Assembly (NCBI GenBank): GCA_045592745.1
Contig: JAZNVH010000009.1
Location: 1 to 64,000 of the forward strand
Direction of reading: 5' to 3'
DNA from: Aphodoplasma sp045592745
Lineage (GTDB): Bacteria > Bacillota > Clostridia > UBA1381 > UMGS1253
DNA: 64,000 nt
Position numbers and translations under genes: made by a program. Positions 50,049 to 58,778 of the stretch are shown one piece after another (the first letter of the stretch is position 1; each line of letters starts with the position of its first letter). The notes beneath the pieces are model-generated. The model did not search any database, was not told the origin of the DNA, and saw nothing but the letters and a program-made list of their open reading frames with translations.

Positions 50049-51068
50049 GTGAGAAAAGATAATATGAGAAAAGTAAATATTCCGATTTTTGTGTCGCACA
50101 GGGGGTGTCCTCACGATTGCGTGTTTTGTAATCAAAAAAGAATTACAGGTCAAAACGGCTCAGTTGCACCAAGTGAGGCTGATGAAATTATAAAAAGCGC
50201 TCTTGCTACGATTAACCGCGGAAGGTCATATATAGAAATTGCCTTTTTTGGCGGAAGTTTTACGGCGATTGACATATGCGAGCAGGAAGCGCTTTTAAAG
50301 GTGGCGCACAAATATATAAAAAGTGGCGAAGTCGACGGAATAAGACTTTCAACACGTCCTGATTGTATAAATGAGTCAGAACTTATTATGCTTAAAAATT
50401 ATGGTGTTACAAGCATAGAGCTTGGTGTCCAGTCGACAGATGAAGAGGTGCTTAAAAAGAGTAGACGCGGTCACAGTTATGATGATGTTGTAAAAGCATC
50501 AAAGCTTATAAATGAATTCGGTTTCGAACTTGGACTCCAGATGATGCTTGGACTTGTTGGCGATACGCGCGAAAAATCGCTCAAAACCGCGCGCGATATA
50601 ATTTCGCTTTCGCCCAAAACAACCCGCATTTACCCAACTATCGTAATACGCGACAGTGCGCTTGAGGTTATGTATAACAAGGGCGAATATGAGCCGCTTT
50701 CGCTTGACGATGCGGTAGAGCTTTGTGCTGAGATTTATACAATGTTTGTGCAAAACAACATCGAGGTTTTAAGAATGGGACTTATGGCGTCGGAGGATAT
50801 GCATGAAGGACGTGGCATTGTGGCAGGACCGTTTCACCCCTCGTTTGGTGAGCTTGTTTTTTCAAGGATTTATCTTAACAAAATGCGTTTGCTGTTGGGT
50901 GGATATACAAAAAAAGAAGCTGTTTTGTGTGTGAATCCGCGTGATTTGTCAAAGGTATTGGGAAATAAGCGTACAAATGTTAATGCTGTTATGCGCGAAC
51001 AAGGTATAAAAATCAGTATAAAATGTGATGAAAAAATCCAATGTGGTCAGATAGTGTTGGGTGATTGA
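50049..51068 (+). CDS. Radical SAM protein, Elp3/HemN-like, downstream of rnc
   Basis: A 339-residue radical SAM enzyme with the cluster motif C-x3-C-x2-C in HRGCPHDCVFCNQ, then AFFGGSFTAID and the RLSTRPDCI strand. It resembles the Elp3-like oxidoreductases often found next to rnc and smc in Firmicutes. No acetyltransferase domain is present (it ends near residue 339), so it is not a full Elp3. The start is GTG 50049, nine bases after AAGGAGC. The reaction is unknown. It is transcribed from a consensus promoter. Confidence 0.88.
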   Translation: MRKDNMRKVNIPIFVSHRGCPHDCVFCNQKRITGQNGSVAPSEADEIIKSALATINRGRSYIEIAFFGGSFTAIDICEQEALLKVAHKYIKSGEVDGIRLSTRPDCINESELIMLKNYGVTSIELGVQSTDEEVLKKSRRGHSYDDVVKASKLINEFGFELGLQMMLGLVGDTREKSLKTARDIISLSPKTTRIYPTIVIRDSALEVMYNKGEYEPLSLDDAVELCAEIYTMFVQNNIEVLRMGLMASEDMHEGRGIVAGPFHPSFGELVFSRIYLNKMRLLLGGYTKKEAVLCVNPRDLSKVLGNKRTNVNAVMREQGIKISIKCDEKIQCGQIVLGD

Positions 51069-51082
51069 TATTTTACAAAACG

Positions 51083-51110
51083 AAAAAAGAGCCTTCAGGG
51101 GCTCTTTTTT
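51083..51110. terminator. Bidirectional terminator between radical SAM gene and AraC gene
   Basis: AAAAAAGAGCC (51083-51093) pairs with GGCTCTTTTTT (51100-51110); the flanking A and T runs serve both converging transcripts. Confidence 0.88.
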
Positions 51111-51123
51111 TACTGTTAATATA

Positions 51124-51894
51124 TTATGTCTTATGAGCATATTTTTTGCGGTAATCACTAGGTGACATTTTGGTATATTTTTTGAAAATTTTAAAAAATT
51201 GCAATACATCGTCATAACCGACTGAATGAGAGATTTCCTTAATTGATATATTTTCAAAAAGCAAAAGCTCTTTGGCACGGTCTATTCGCACTTTTATTAT
51301 AAAATCTCTTGGTGACATTGAAAATTCGTCGTGAAATATATTTCTCAGATATGCCCGGCTTATATTTAGCTTTGATGCTATTTTTTCTGGAGTGATGTGT
51401 TTGTGAAAATTCAGAAGTATATATTCTTTGGCAGCTTGTGCATGAGTTTGTGGTGTGTTTGATGTATTTTCAATTTTGCCAGGATTAATATGTCGGGCAA
51501 ACAACAATTTAAGACATGCATCTGAAAGCTTTGGGTTTGCACGAAGTTCTTTTGAATTTGAACTTATTAAATCAACTGCTTTGAAAAAAAACTCATCTGC
51601 ACTAAATTTAAAACAAAAAGTATCCTGGTCAAAAGTAAGATTGCGCAAAACCTCGTTTTCCCCATTCATTCGTATCCACACATATTTCCAGGGATCATCA
51701 GGATCCGGAGCATACTCAACAAAGTTGTTTTTGAGACAAAAAAAGCCATCGCCAGCTTTAAGGAGCTTTCCGTTATAGTATCCTTTGCCGCTTATTACAT
51801 AATGGACGGCATTAATATGATATATAAGCTGTATTTTTCTTTTGTCAGCGGTTGTTTGTTCTGTGCATATTTCTTCAAAATACAATAGGCTCAT
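51124..51894 (-). CDS. AraC-family regulator, probable activator of the adjacent beta-galactosidase gene
   Basis: A 256-residue regulator. The start is ATG at 51894 (MSLLYFEEICTEQTT), behind AGGGTGG on the minus strand; a longer frame reaches 51933 but precedes that site. Residues 15-110 form an AraC-type cupin sensor (HINAVHYVISGKGYYNGK) and the C-terminal 100 residues two helix-turn-helix units, the first around KIASKLNISRAYLRNIF and the second around ISHSVGYDDVLQFFKIFKK. It is divergent from the beta-galactosidase gene, which it is likely to activate in response to a sugar. Confidence 0.92.
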   Translation of the reverse strand: MSLLYFEEICTEQTTADKRKIQLIYHINAVHYVISGKGYYNGKLLKAGDGFFCLKNNFVEYAPDPDDPWKYVWIRMNGENEVLRNLTFDQDTFCFKFSADEFFFKAVDLISSNSKELRANPKLSDACLKLLFARHINPGKIENTSNTPQTHAQAAKEYILLNFHKHITPEKIASKLNISRAYLRNIFHDEFSMSPRDFIIKVRIDRAKELLLFENISIKEISHSVGYDDVLQFFKIFKKYTKMSPSDYRKKYAHKT

Positions 51895-51995
51895 TTTATT
51901 AACCACCCTACATAAAACTTTAAATGAAAACATTATTTTGCTGCAAGTTTATACTATTAGTATATCCTATTGTGAAAAATAAGTCAATGAAAAAG

Positions 51996-52058
51996 TACGT
52001 TTATAACATAAAAATATACGTTTGTGCACTAGTTTTTGCACATTGTTTGATATACAAT
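51996..52058 (+). promoter_or_regulatory. Control region of the beta-galactosidase gene
   Basis: TACGTTT is repeated at 51996-52002 and 52017-52023, 21 bases apart, the two-turn spacing of AraC half-sites. TGTGCA and TGCACA (52023-52042) form an inverted repeat. A TACAAT at 52053-52058 has only a weak -35 (TAGTTT, 52030-52035), which fits activator dependence. Confidence 0.55.
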
Positions 52059-52091
52059 TGTGTATGTAATTAAGGAAAGGAAGCAGATGTT

Positions 52092-55000
52092 ATGAGAATT
52101 GAGTACAATGGGAGCAGTCAAAAATATACTACGGTCAAGGATAATTATGATGATAACATACAAAACCATCATTGTCTTCATATAAATCGTCTTGATGCGA
52201 GGTCGGTTATTATTCCTGCACTTAAAAAGAACATATATTACAAAAATAAGGAAGAGTCCTCGTTTTTGCAGAGCTTGAATGGCGACTGGGATTTTTATTA
52301 TAGCCTTAAAGATGACAGAAAAGGTTTTTTTGAAAAAGATTACGATGTTTCGAAATGGGATACAATAGATGTGCCGTCTATGTGGCAATTCAGAGGCTAT
52401 GGACAATGCGCATATCCAAATATCGAATATCCTATTCCGTTTAATCCTCCGTATGTGTGTTGCGAAAATCCTGTTGGTTATTATAGACGAAGCTTTATCG
52501 TTGAAGAGCCTGCCGACAGAACAATTTTGCATTTCGGCGGCGTTGACAATGCTTTTTATGTATATGTTAACGGCGAATTTGCAGGCTTCTCAAAAGGGAG
52601 CAGAATACCTGCCGAATTTGATGTTACTGATAAAATAAAAAAAGGTGAAAATTTAATAGCTGTAAAGGTGTTTACTTATTCTGACGCAACTTATCTTGAA
52701 AATCAGGATATGCTTCTTGCAAGCGGTATTTTCAGAGATGTATACCTTTTACATCTTGGTAAGAATCATCTGTGGGATTATCGTGTAACAACTACCGAAA
52801 ATTCAATAAGCATAGATGCACAGTTTGTGTGTGGACAAAAACAAAATGCCAGAGTTAGAATGTCGCTTGATGGCATGGCGGTTGAATTTGACCTTGATGA
52901 GAATATTAAGCATACTTTTGAGTTGCAAAATCCAAAATTGTGGAACGCTGAAGAGCCTAATTTATATGACCTTGTAATTGAAATATTAATTGATGGAAAA
53001 ACCGCAGAAATCCACTCAAAACGTGTTGGTATTATACGTTCTGAGGTAATAGGCAACAGATTTTATGTTAATGGAAGTCCTGTATACGTTAAAGGCATTG
53101 CCCGCCATGAGTATAATGCCAAAGATGGAAGAAGTGTAAGTGTAGAGCAAATCGAGGAAGAACTTCGTATGATTAAGGAAAACAACCTCAATTCTATTTC
53201 GGGCGCTCATTATATGAATAATCCTGCTTTTTATGAAATTGCCTCAGAATTAGGTATTTATGTGCTCGAACAAGCAGACATCGAAACACATGGCGCTGCT
53301 GTTACGGGCGATCAGGGGTACCTTTCGAAACAACCTGATTGGTATGATGCTTATTTTGATCGTATAAGCCGAATGGTTTTGATTAACAAAAATGAGGTAT
53401 GTATTTTCATATGGTGTCTTGGAAACGAATGTGGAAGAGGCCAAAATATTGACAGATGCTTTGAATACATAAAAGAATATGACCCTTCAAGAGAAGTTAT
53501 TCAAACGCAGGAAGAACCGTATTATCCAAAATATACAAAATTCAGCCGCACAGGTTATAAATCGCTTGCTGATATAAAGACTTTTGAAGAAACGGGCAAG
53601 CCGCTTCTTTTGGTTGAATTTGCACATGCAATGGGCAACAGCCCCGGATTTTTGGAAGGGTACTGGAATTATATTTATGAAAATGAATATATGTGCGGAG
53701 GATATGTGTGGGAATTTAAAAACCACGGCTTTTATTCAGAGGATGAGTTTGGCAGAGAAAAAATTCTGTACGGCGGTGATTTTGGCGATGACGAAAAACA
53801 TCATTGGCTCAATTTCTGCCTTGACGGATTGCTTACATCAAATGGTACACCAAAACCAACGTGGTATGAGCTTGGTGAGGCGGTTGCACCTGTATATGTA
53901 AAGTTTGATAAAAAGCTTACTATGATGAACACCAACGATTTTAAATCTTTGGGATATCTTACGCTAAAGTGGGAACTTCAGGAAGATACAAAGGTTGTGC
54001 GTTGTGGACAAATGCCCATGAAGGATATTTTACCGCACAAATCTGTAGAAATTGGTTCGGATGTAATAGACTATATTCCGTCTGAGCCGATGGCTGGCGC
54101 GACATATTATCTCAATTTGTATTTTTACGATGGTGAGAGAAAAATAGAAACTCGTCAGATTAAGATTCCTGTTTGTGCGCCCAAAAAAGCAGTTGCAAAA
54201 AAACCATTTGAATGCAATATCAGCACAAAAAATACAACACTGAAAATCGAAATGGAAAAATTGATGATAGAGTTTTCTGATGGCGTAATATCAAAGTACG
54301 TAAAAGATGGTATAACATTGATTGATTCGCCAATGAAAATGAATTTTTATCACGCAAATAATGACAATGACGGAATAGGTAATGGAAAAGATTTTCTTCC
54401 AAACTGGTTCCGCAAAAGAAAAGTGCCATGGGCGCAGGCTTTTATTAAAACAATAAAATATCATAATATTAAAACTGAAGCCGAGGTAAAGGAAAACGAA
54501 GTTGTAATAAATTCTTATGGCAGAGTAATACCTGATTTTGAGTGGTACGGATATGAAACACATATAGAGTACAAAGTTTTGGCCAGTGGAGAAATTATTA
54601 CATCAATCCATTGTGTTCCTTTTGGTAAACCGCCCGAAGTTATGCCAAGAATTGGCGTGTATTTTGAACTTGATAAGACGCTTTCAAAAGTAACATGGTA
54701 TGGCAGAGGTGAAAAGCAAAACTACTCCGATTCAAAGCTTATTGCCCCAGTTGGACTCTATAATGTTGATATATCGGAAATGAATTTTGTCTACGATGTT
54801 CCTCAGGATACGGGTAACCGCGAAAATACTGCGTATGTAAGTGTTTCAAATGGTGATAAAAACGGAATCAGTATTGTGGGTTGCGATGAATTTGCCTTTT
54901 CGTATCATCCGTATTCAATTGAAAATATTGATAATGCAAAGCATAAAAATGAGCTTGAAGAGTCCGAGAAAAATTATTTGTATATAGACTATAAAATGCG

Positions 55001-55220
55001 CGGCCTTGGAAGCCATTCGTGCGGCCCTGAGCCTGAGCCGGAATTTGAAGTGTACCCACACGAATTCAAGTTTGCCTTCGTGCTTTCAGCTTTAAAAGCG
55101 GATGATGAAGCACTTGAGTCTGTGCGCACAGATTATGGTGTCAAGACGGAAAAAATAACCGAAAGATACACTTTTGTGGAACAGGAAAAACAAGCCGAGG
55201 TTGCAGACTGCAGAGAATAA
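52092..55220 (+). CDS. Beta-galactosidase, glycoside hydrolase family 2 (LacZ-like)
   Basis: A 1042-residue cytoplasmic enzyme with the LacZ domain order: sugar-binding domain (SLNGDWDFYYS at about residue 60), Ig-like domain, TIM barrel, second Ig-like domain and the large C-terminal beta-sandwich. The acid/base is Glu446 in IWCLGNECGRG, the nucleophile Glu509 in LLVEFAHAMGNSPG. No signal peptide. It likely hydrolyses lactose or other beta-galactosides after import; no permease is encoded next to it. ATG 52092 follows AAGGAAAGGAAG. GalE and GalM in the window could use the released galactose. Confidence 0.94.
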   Translation: MRIEYNGSSQKYTTVKDNYDDNIQNHHCLHINRLDARSVIIPALKKNIYYKNKEESSFLQSLNGDWDFYYSLKDDRKGFFEKDYDVSKWDTIDVPSMWQFRGYGQCAYPNIEYPIPFNPPYVCCENPVGYYRRSFIVEEPADRTILHFGGVDNAFYVYVNGEFAGFSKGSRIPAEFDVTDKIKKGENLIAVKVFTYSDATYLENQDMLLASGIFRDVYLLHLGKNHLWDYRVTTTENSISIDAQFVCGQKQNARVRMSLDGMAVEFDLDENIKHTFELQNPKLWNAEEPNLYDLVIEILIDGKTAEIHSKRVGIIRSEVIGNRFYVNGSPVYVKGIARHEYNAKDGRSVSVEQIEEELRMIKENNLNSISGAHYMNNPAFYEIASELGIYVLEQADIETHGAAVTGDQGYLSKQPDWYDAYFDRISRMVLINKNEVCIFIWCLGNECGRGQNIDRCFEYIKEYDPSREVIQTQEEPYYPKYTKFSRTGYKSLADIKTFEETGKPLLLVEFAHAMGNSPGFLEGYWNYIYENEYMCGGYVWEFKNHGFYSEDEFGREKILYGGDFGDDEKHHWLNFCLDGLLTSNGTPKPTWYELGEAVAPVYVKFDKKLTMMNTNDFKSLGYLTLKWELQEDTKVVRCGQMPMKDILPHKSVEIGSDVIDYIPSEPMAGATYYLNLYFYDGERKIETRQIKIPVCAPKKAVAKKPFECNISTKNTTLKIEMEKLMIEFSDGVISKYVKDGITLIDSPMKMNFYHANNDNDGIGNGKDFLPNWFRKRKVPWAQAFIKTIKYHNIKTEAEVKENEVVINSYGRVIPDFEWYGYETHIEYKVLASGEIITSIHCVPFGKPPEVMPRIGVYFELDKTLSKVTWYGRGEKQNYSDSKLIAPVGLYNVDISEMNFVYDVPQDTGNRENTAYVSVSNGDKNGISIVGCDEFAFSYHPYSIENIDNAKHKNELEESEKNYLYIDYKMRGLGSHSCGPEPEPEFEVYPHEFKFAFVLSALKADDEALESVRTDYGVKTEKITERYTFVEQEKQAEVADCRE

Positions 55221-55230
55221 TAAGCATTTT

Positions 55231-55269
55231 TATCCCTGTGTCAGAGTAAAATCTGTCGCAGGGATTTTT
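55231..55269 (+). terminator. Terminator after the beta-galactosidase gene
   Basis: ATCCCTG pairs with CAGGGAT around a loop of about 18 bases, followed by TTTTTG. Confidence 0.65.
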
Positions 55270-55311
55270 GTATGCAATAAAAAGATGATGCACCAATTTT
55301 TTCTCCTTAAA

Positions 55312-55340
55312 TTGACTATTTTAGCAATTCGTGTTACACT
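55312..55340 (+). promoter_or_regulatory. Promoter of the UPF0291 gene
   Basis: TTGACT at 55312-55317 and TACACT at 55335-55340 with a 17-base spacer and an upstream TG (extended -10). Confidence 0.65.
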
Positions 55341-55372
55341 TTATATATAATTTAAAAAAGAGAGGTAAAAAG

Positions 55373-55591
55373 ATGGAGAAACTTGTAAAAAGAATTAATG
55401 AGCTTGCGAAAAAATCGAGAGAACAAGGGCTGAGCGACGAAGAAAAAGAAGAACAAAATAGGCTCAGACAAGAATATATAAAAAGATTTCGCTATGGCAT
55501 GGAAAATACTCTCACCAATGTTTACATAATGGATGAGAATGGGAATAAAAGAAAAATTGAAAAGAAGAAACAGTCTGGTTTTATGAATTAA
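55373..55591 (+). CDS. UPF0291/DUF896 family small protein (YnzC-like)
   Basis: A 72-residue basic helical-hairpin protein starting at ATG 55373 (MEKLVKRINELAKK), seven bases after AGAGGT. Its core EQGLSDEEKEEQNRLRQEYI and the following FRYGMENTL segment are characteristic of the YnzC family. Members in B. subtilis are linked to the SOS response, but no molecular role is established. It precedes an AEC transporter gene by 18 bases, probably in one transcript. Confidence 0.9.
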   Translation: MEKLVKRINELAKKSREQGLSDEEKEEQNRLRQEYIKRFRYGMENTLTNVYIMDENGNKRKIEKKKQSGFMN

Positions 55592-55609
55592 AAAAGAAAG
55601 GAAAAAATA

Positions 55610-56533
55610 ATGATACCACAGTTATTACTTTATAAAATTATGCAGCTTTTTGCCGTTATGCTTTTAGGGTTTATTATTGTTAAGGCAAAAGTGGTAAAAA
55701 GCAGCGACTCTTTGGTGCTTTCAAAAATTTCTCTTTACCTTTTAATGCCTGCAAATATCATTGCGGCATTTAATGTTGAGATAACTGAGGAAATCGTTGC
55801 AGGAATTCTGCTTTCGCTTATTGCGGCAATTGCGATTCATATGCTTTTGCTCGTTATTGATTTTGCTTATAAAAAACTTTTTCGCGGGACTATTGTTGAA
55901 AGGGTATCTATCATTTATTCCAATGCGGCAAACCTTATCATTCCCATAGTTTCGTTTGTTTTAGGTGATGAATGGGTAATTTACACGTGTACTTATGTAT
56001 CGGTGCAGTTGGTTCTTATCTGGACGCATGGGGCACAGCTTTTTTCAAAAGAGGAAAAGTTTAACATAAAGAAAATTCTGTTTAATACAAATATAATTGC
56101 AATTGCGGTTGGCGTGATACTTATGATAACGGGAATACGTTTGCCGAAATTTGTAGATGATTTATCATCCTCGCTCGGCACAATGATAGGAAATGTAGCT
56201 ATGCTTATTGCCGGAATGACAGCCGCAAATATGAATTTTAAGAAAATGCTTTGTAATAAAAGATTATATCTTGTAATGGCTATGCGAAATATCATATGTC
56301 CGCTTATAATTTTAATATTGTTAAAAAGCGTGCTTTTATATATACAATTACCAAGCGCACAAAAGATACTTCTTGTTACGTTTCTTGCTACTATGACACC
56401 GTCGGCATCAATGATGATGCAATTTGCACAGGTGTATGATACAGAGGTAGAATATTCTGTGGCGATTAACATTATTACTACTCTGGTGTGTATTGCCACG
56501 ATGCCGGTATTTGTTGCGCTATATTCTATATAG
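55610..56533 (+). CDS. AEC (auxin efflux carrier) family membrane transporter
   Basis: A 307-residue membrane protein with about ten hydrophobic segments in two halves. NLIIPIVSFVLG in the fourth segment and GNVAMLIAGMTAANMNF after the central break are typical of the Mem_trans/AEC family; the final segments contain ATMTPSASMMMQFA. AEC carriers export or import organic acids, amino acids or indoles; the substrate is not evident. ATG 55610 follows AAGAAAGGA. Confidence 0.9.
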   Translation: MIPQLLLYKIMQLFAVMLLGFIIVKAKVVKSSDSLVLSKISLYLLMPANIIAAFNVEITEEIVAGILLSLIAAIAIHMLLLVIDFAYKKLFRGTIVERVSIIYSNAANLIIPIVSFVLGDEWVIYTCTYVSVQLVLIWTHGAQLFSKEEKFNIKKILFNTNIIAIAVGVILMITGIRLPKFVDDLSSSLGTMIGNVAMLIAGMTAANMNFKKMLCNKRLYLVMAMRNIICPLIILILLKSVLLYIQLPSAQKILLVTFLATMTPSASMMMQFAQVYDTEVEYSVAINIITTLVCIATMPVFVALYSI

Positions 56534-56556
56534 GGGCAGAAAATTTTCCGAATACT

Positions 56557-56594
56557 AAAAAGGTTGCAGCCTTAAAAAAGACTGCGACCTTTTT
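56557..56594. terminator. Bidirectional terminator between AEC and RlmN-like genes
   Basis: AAAAAGGT and ACCTTTTT pair, extended by GCAG/CTGC after one mismatch; usable by both converging genes. Confidence 0.85.
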
Positions 56595-56596
56595 AA

Positions 56597-57613
56597 TTAC
56601 AAAGTATAATTGGAGCTGAGCTGTCCGCAGGCAGCGTTCATATCAGCACCAAATTCGCGTCGGACGGTTACGTTTATATTCTGCTTTTTTAAAATATCAA
56701 AAAAATTTGCGATGCGTTCTTTGCTGCTTGGCTCAAAATTGGTAGAGCGTGTTTTGTTGTATGGGATTAAATTTACATAACAGTTTATACCTTTTAAAAG
56801 TTTCGCAAGTTCTGATGCACACTCGCTGCTGTCGTTTAAATCCTTAATCATAATATAGGCAAAGGTTACTTTTTTACGGCTATTTTCGGCGTATAGCTTT
56901 GCGGCATTTACAAGCTCTTTAATAGGGTATACTTTATTAATCGGCATAAGTCTATTGCGAATTTCATCATTTGGAGCATGCAGGCTGATTGCCAGAGAAT
57001 TAAAGCTTTTACGGTTTGCGTATTCTATGATTTTGGGCACGATGCCGCTTGTGGAAATAGTTATATGTCTTGCAGCAATTGCTATGCCTAATTGTTCTGA
57101 AATGATATCAATAAAATTTATTACATTATCATAGTTATCAAATGGCTCACCAATACCCATAAGTACAATATGCGAAACAGTGAGTTTTAAAACGTTTTTT
57201 ATGTATAAAAGTTGTCCCACCATTTCGCACGCTTCTAAATTACGTACTTTTTTTAGTTTTCCGCTTTCACAGAAGATGCAGTTCATATTACATCCTACTT
57301 GTGTTGAAACGCAAACGCCATTGCCGTAATCGTGCTTCATAAGTACCGTTTCTACAGTATGTCCGTCCGGTAAGCGAAATAAATATTTGCACGTATCTTC
57401 GTTTTCGTGTTTTGTAATTAAGTCAAGCTCTGTGAAAGTAAAATCGTTTGAAAGCTTTTCTCTTATGGGCAAAGACAGGCTTTTTATATCCATAAAGGAG
57501 CTTGCATTTTCTTTATATACGGCTTTAAAAACAATTTTTGCTTTGGCGGGATTTTCTTTAAAGGATGCAAAATAATGTTCAAGCATAGGGATGGTTTGAT
57601 TATAAAACTCCAT
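56597..57613 (-). CDS. RlmN/Cfr-family radical SAM rRNA methyltransferase
   Basis: A 338-residue enzyme. Radical SAM cluster Cys108, Cys112, Cys115 in QVGCNMNCIFCESGK; GIGEPFDNYDNV and ISTSGIVPKI follow; the methyl-accepting Cys329 lies in GADMNAACGQL near the end. LAISLHAPNDE and YVNLIPYNKT favour RlmN (C2-methyladenosine 2503 of 23S rRNA), while the cluster context CESGKL and the ending REFGADMNAACGQL resemble Cfr-like relatives. A second, standard rlmN may exist elsewhere in the genome. Start at 57613 after GAAGGAAT. Confidence 0.85.
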   Translation of the reverse strand: MEFYNQTIPMLEHYFASFKENPAKAKIVFKAVYKENASSFMDIKSLSLPIREKLSNDFTFTELDLITKHENEDTCKYLFRLPDGHTVETVLMKHDYGNGVCVSTQVGCNMNCIFCESGKLKKVRNLEACEMVGQLLYIKNVLKLTVSHIVLMGIGEPFDNYDNVINFIDIISEQLGIAIAARHITISTSGIVPKIIEYANRKSFNSLAISLHAPNDEIRNRLMPINKVYPIKELVNAAKLYAENSRKKVTFAYIMIKDLNDSSECASELAKLLKGINCYVNLIPYNKTRSTNFEPSSKERIANFFDILKKQNINVTVRREFGADMNAACGQLSSNYTL

Positions 57614-57647
57614 ACAATTCCTTCTTTGTCAAAAATTTTATCATGTA

Positions 57648-58628
57648 TTATTCAAATTCAAAAAGCTCTACATCAATAATTTCGTGATATTTTTCCTTTG
57701 AACCGTTCATCTTTTTATACAAAACCGAAGAGGCTTTATCAGCCCATCCGCCATTTACCATTCCTGCACTGACGCTTGGAAATGGACAACACAAATGCGA
57801 ATTAATAGCGTCAAAGCTTACTACGGGAATCGGCGGCGTCTTTGCGTGCAGACGAAAGCGTGAAATAATTTCAAATGCAATCAAATCGGAGAATGCAACT
57901 ATGCAATCAAATGAAACTTTGTCATCCAAAAGCTTTTGCATAACATTAGTGGCATTGTTTGATTTTGGTTCCATCTCAACAAACACATTATCAGTTACGC
58001 TGATGCCGTTATCAGAAAATGCCTTTTTGATACCGTCAAATCTGTTGCGGCTCGGCTCGATATATTTATATGCACCTATGTATACGGGGTTTTTGTAGCC
58101 GCGCTGTGCAAGATATTTTCCTGCAAGATAGCCTGATTTGAAATCGTCTCCGCAGACGTAATCTGTGTCGTAGTCTGCAAAATATCTTCCTATGAGAACA
58201 TATGGAATATGTAGCTTATCCAAAAATTCTATATTATCTGTGTTTTTTTGACATGGGCAAAGCAGAATTCCGTCCACTTGTTTGCCACATGCCGCCACAA
58301 TGGCGTCGCGTTCGGTTTTTTCGCTTTCGTTTGTATTTAGTATAATAACCGTATAGTTTAAGAGCCTCATTTTATCTTCAATAAGCTTTAGCTGATATGA
58401 AATGTGTGGATTTGAAATATCGGGCACAATTGCGGCTATTGTATTTGTTTTTCCCGAGCGCAGAGAAGTGGCGGACGCATTAGGTATATATCCCAATTTT
58501 TTTGCGGTCTTTAAAACCTTTTCTTTAGTCTCCTGCGAAATATCGTCTCTTCCATTTAGCACGTGCGAAACTGTTCCGATGGTTACACCAAGCTCTTTTG
58601 CAATGTCTTTTAATGTTACTTTTTTCAT
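57648..58628 (-). CDS. LacI-family transcriptional regulator
   Basis: A 326-residue repressor. The start is ATG at 58628 (MKKVTLKDIAKELGVT), after AGAGGTG on the minus strand; a longer open frame to 58682 lacks a ribosome site. The N-terminal LacI helix-turn-helix and hinge read VSHVLNGRDDIS and GYIPNASATSLRSGKTN; the rest is a periplasmic-binding-like sugar sensor. Divergent from the metallophosphoesterase/isomerase/epimerase genes, which it probably represses. Confidence 0.94.
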   Translation of the reverse strand: MKKVTLKDIAKELGVTIGTVSHVLNGRDDISQETKEKVLKTAKKLGYIPNASATSLRSGKTNTIAAIVPDISNPHISYQLKLIEDKMRLLNYTVIILNTNESEKTERDAIVAACGKQVDGILLCPCQKNTDNIEFLDKLHIPYVLIGRYFADYDTDYVCGDDFKSGYLAGKYLAQRGYKNPVYIGAYKYIEPSRNRFDGIKKAFSDNGISVTDNVFVEMEPKSNNATNVMQKLLDDKVSFDCIVAFSDLIAFEIISRFRLHAKTPPIPVVSFDAINSHLCCPFPSVSAGMVNGGWADKASSVLYKKMNGSKEKYHEIIDVELFEFE

Positions 58629-58650
58629 AATATTTACACCTCTGTACATT

Positions 58651-58727
58651 AAAGTATAGTGTACTTTTTGCCATATTGTCAATAGGTATTGACAAAATCA
58701 GAAATTTGTGCTGCTATAACGTTATAG
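58651..58727. promoter_or_regulatory. Divergent LacI control region with three palindromes
   Basis: CTATAAC-GTTATAG (58714-58727) is a perfect 14-base palindrome with the central CG typical of LacI-family operators. TTGTCAAT-N4-ATTGACAA (58676-58695) carries the -35 boxes of both directions. AAAGTA-N5-TACTTT (58651-58667) overlaps the minus-strand -10. For lacI the promoter is TTGACA (58677-58682) and TATACT (58653-58658), spacer 18. The + promoter has TTGACA at 58689-58694 and a poor -10 near 58712-58720, inside the operator. Confidence 0.7.
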
Positions 58728-58778
58728 TTAATGGGTAGTTAATACTGATAATTTTTGACTGAAAGGATGCGTGTAAAA

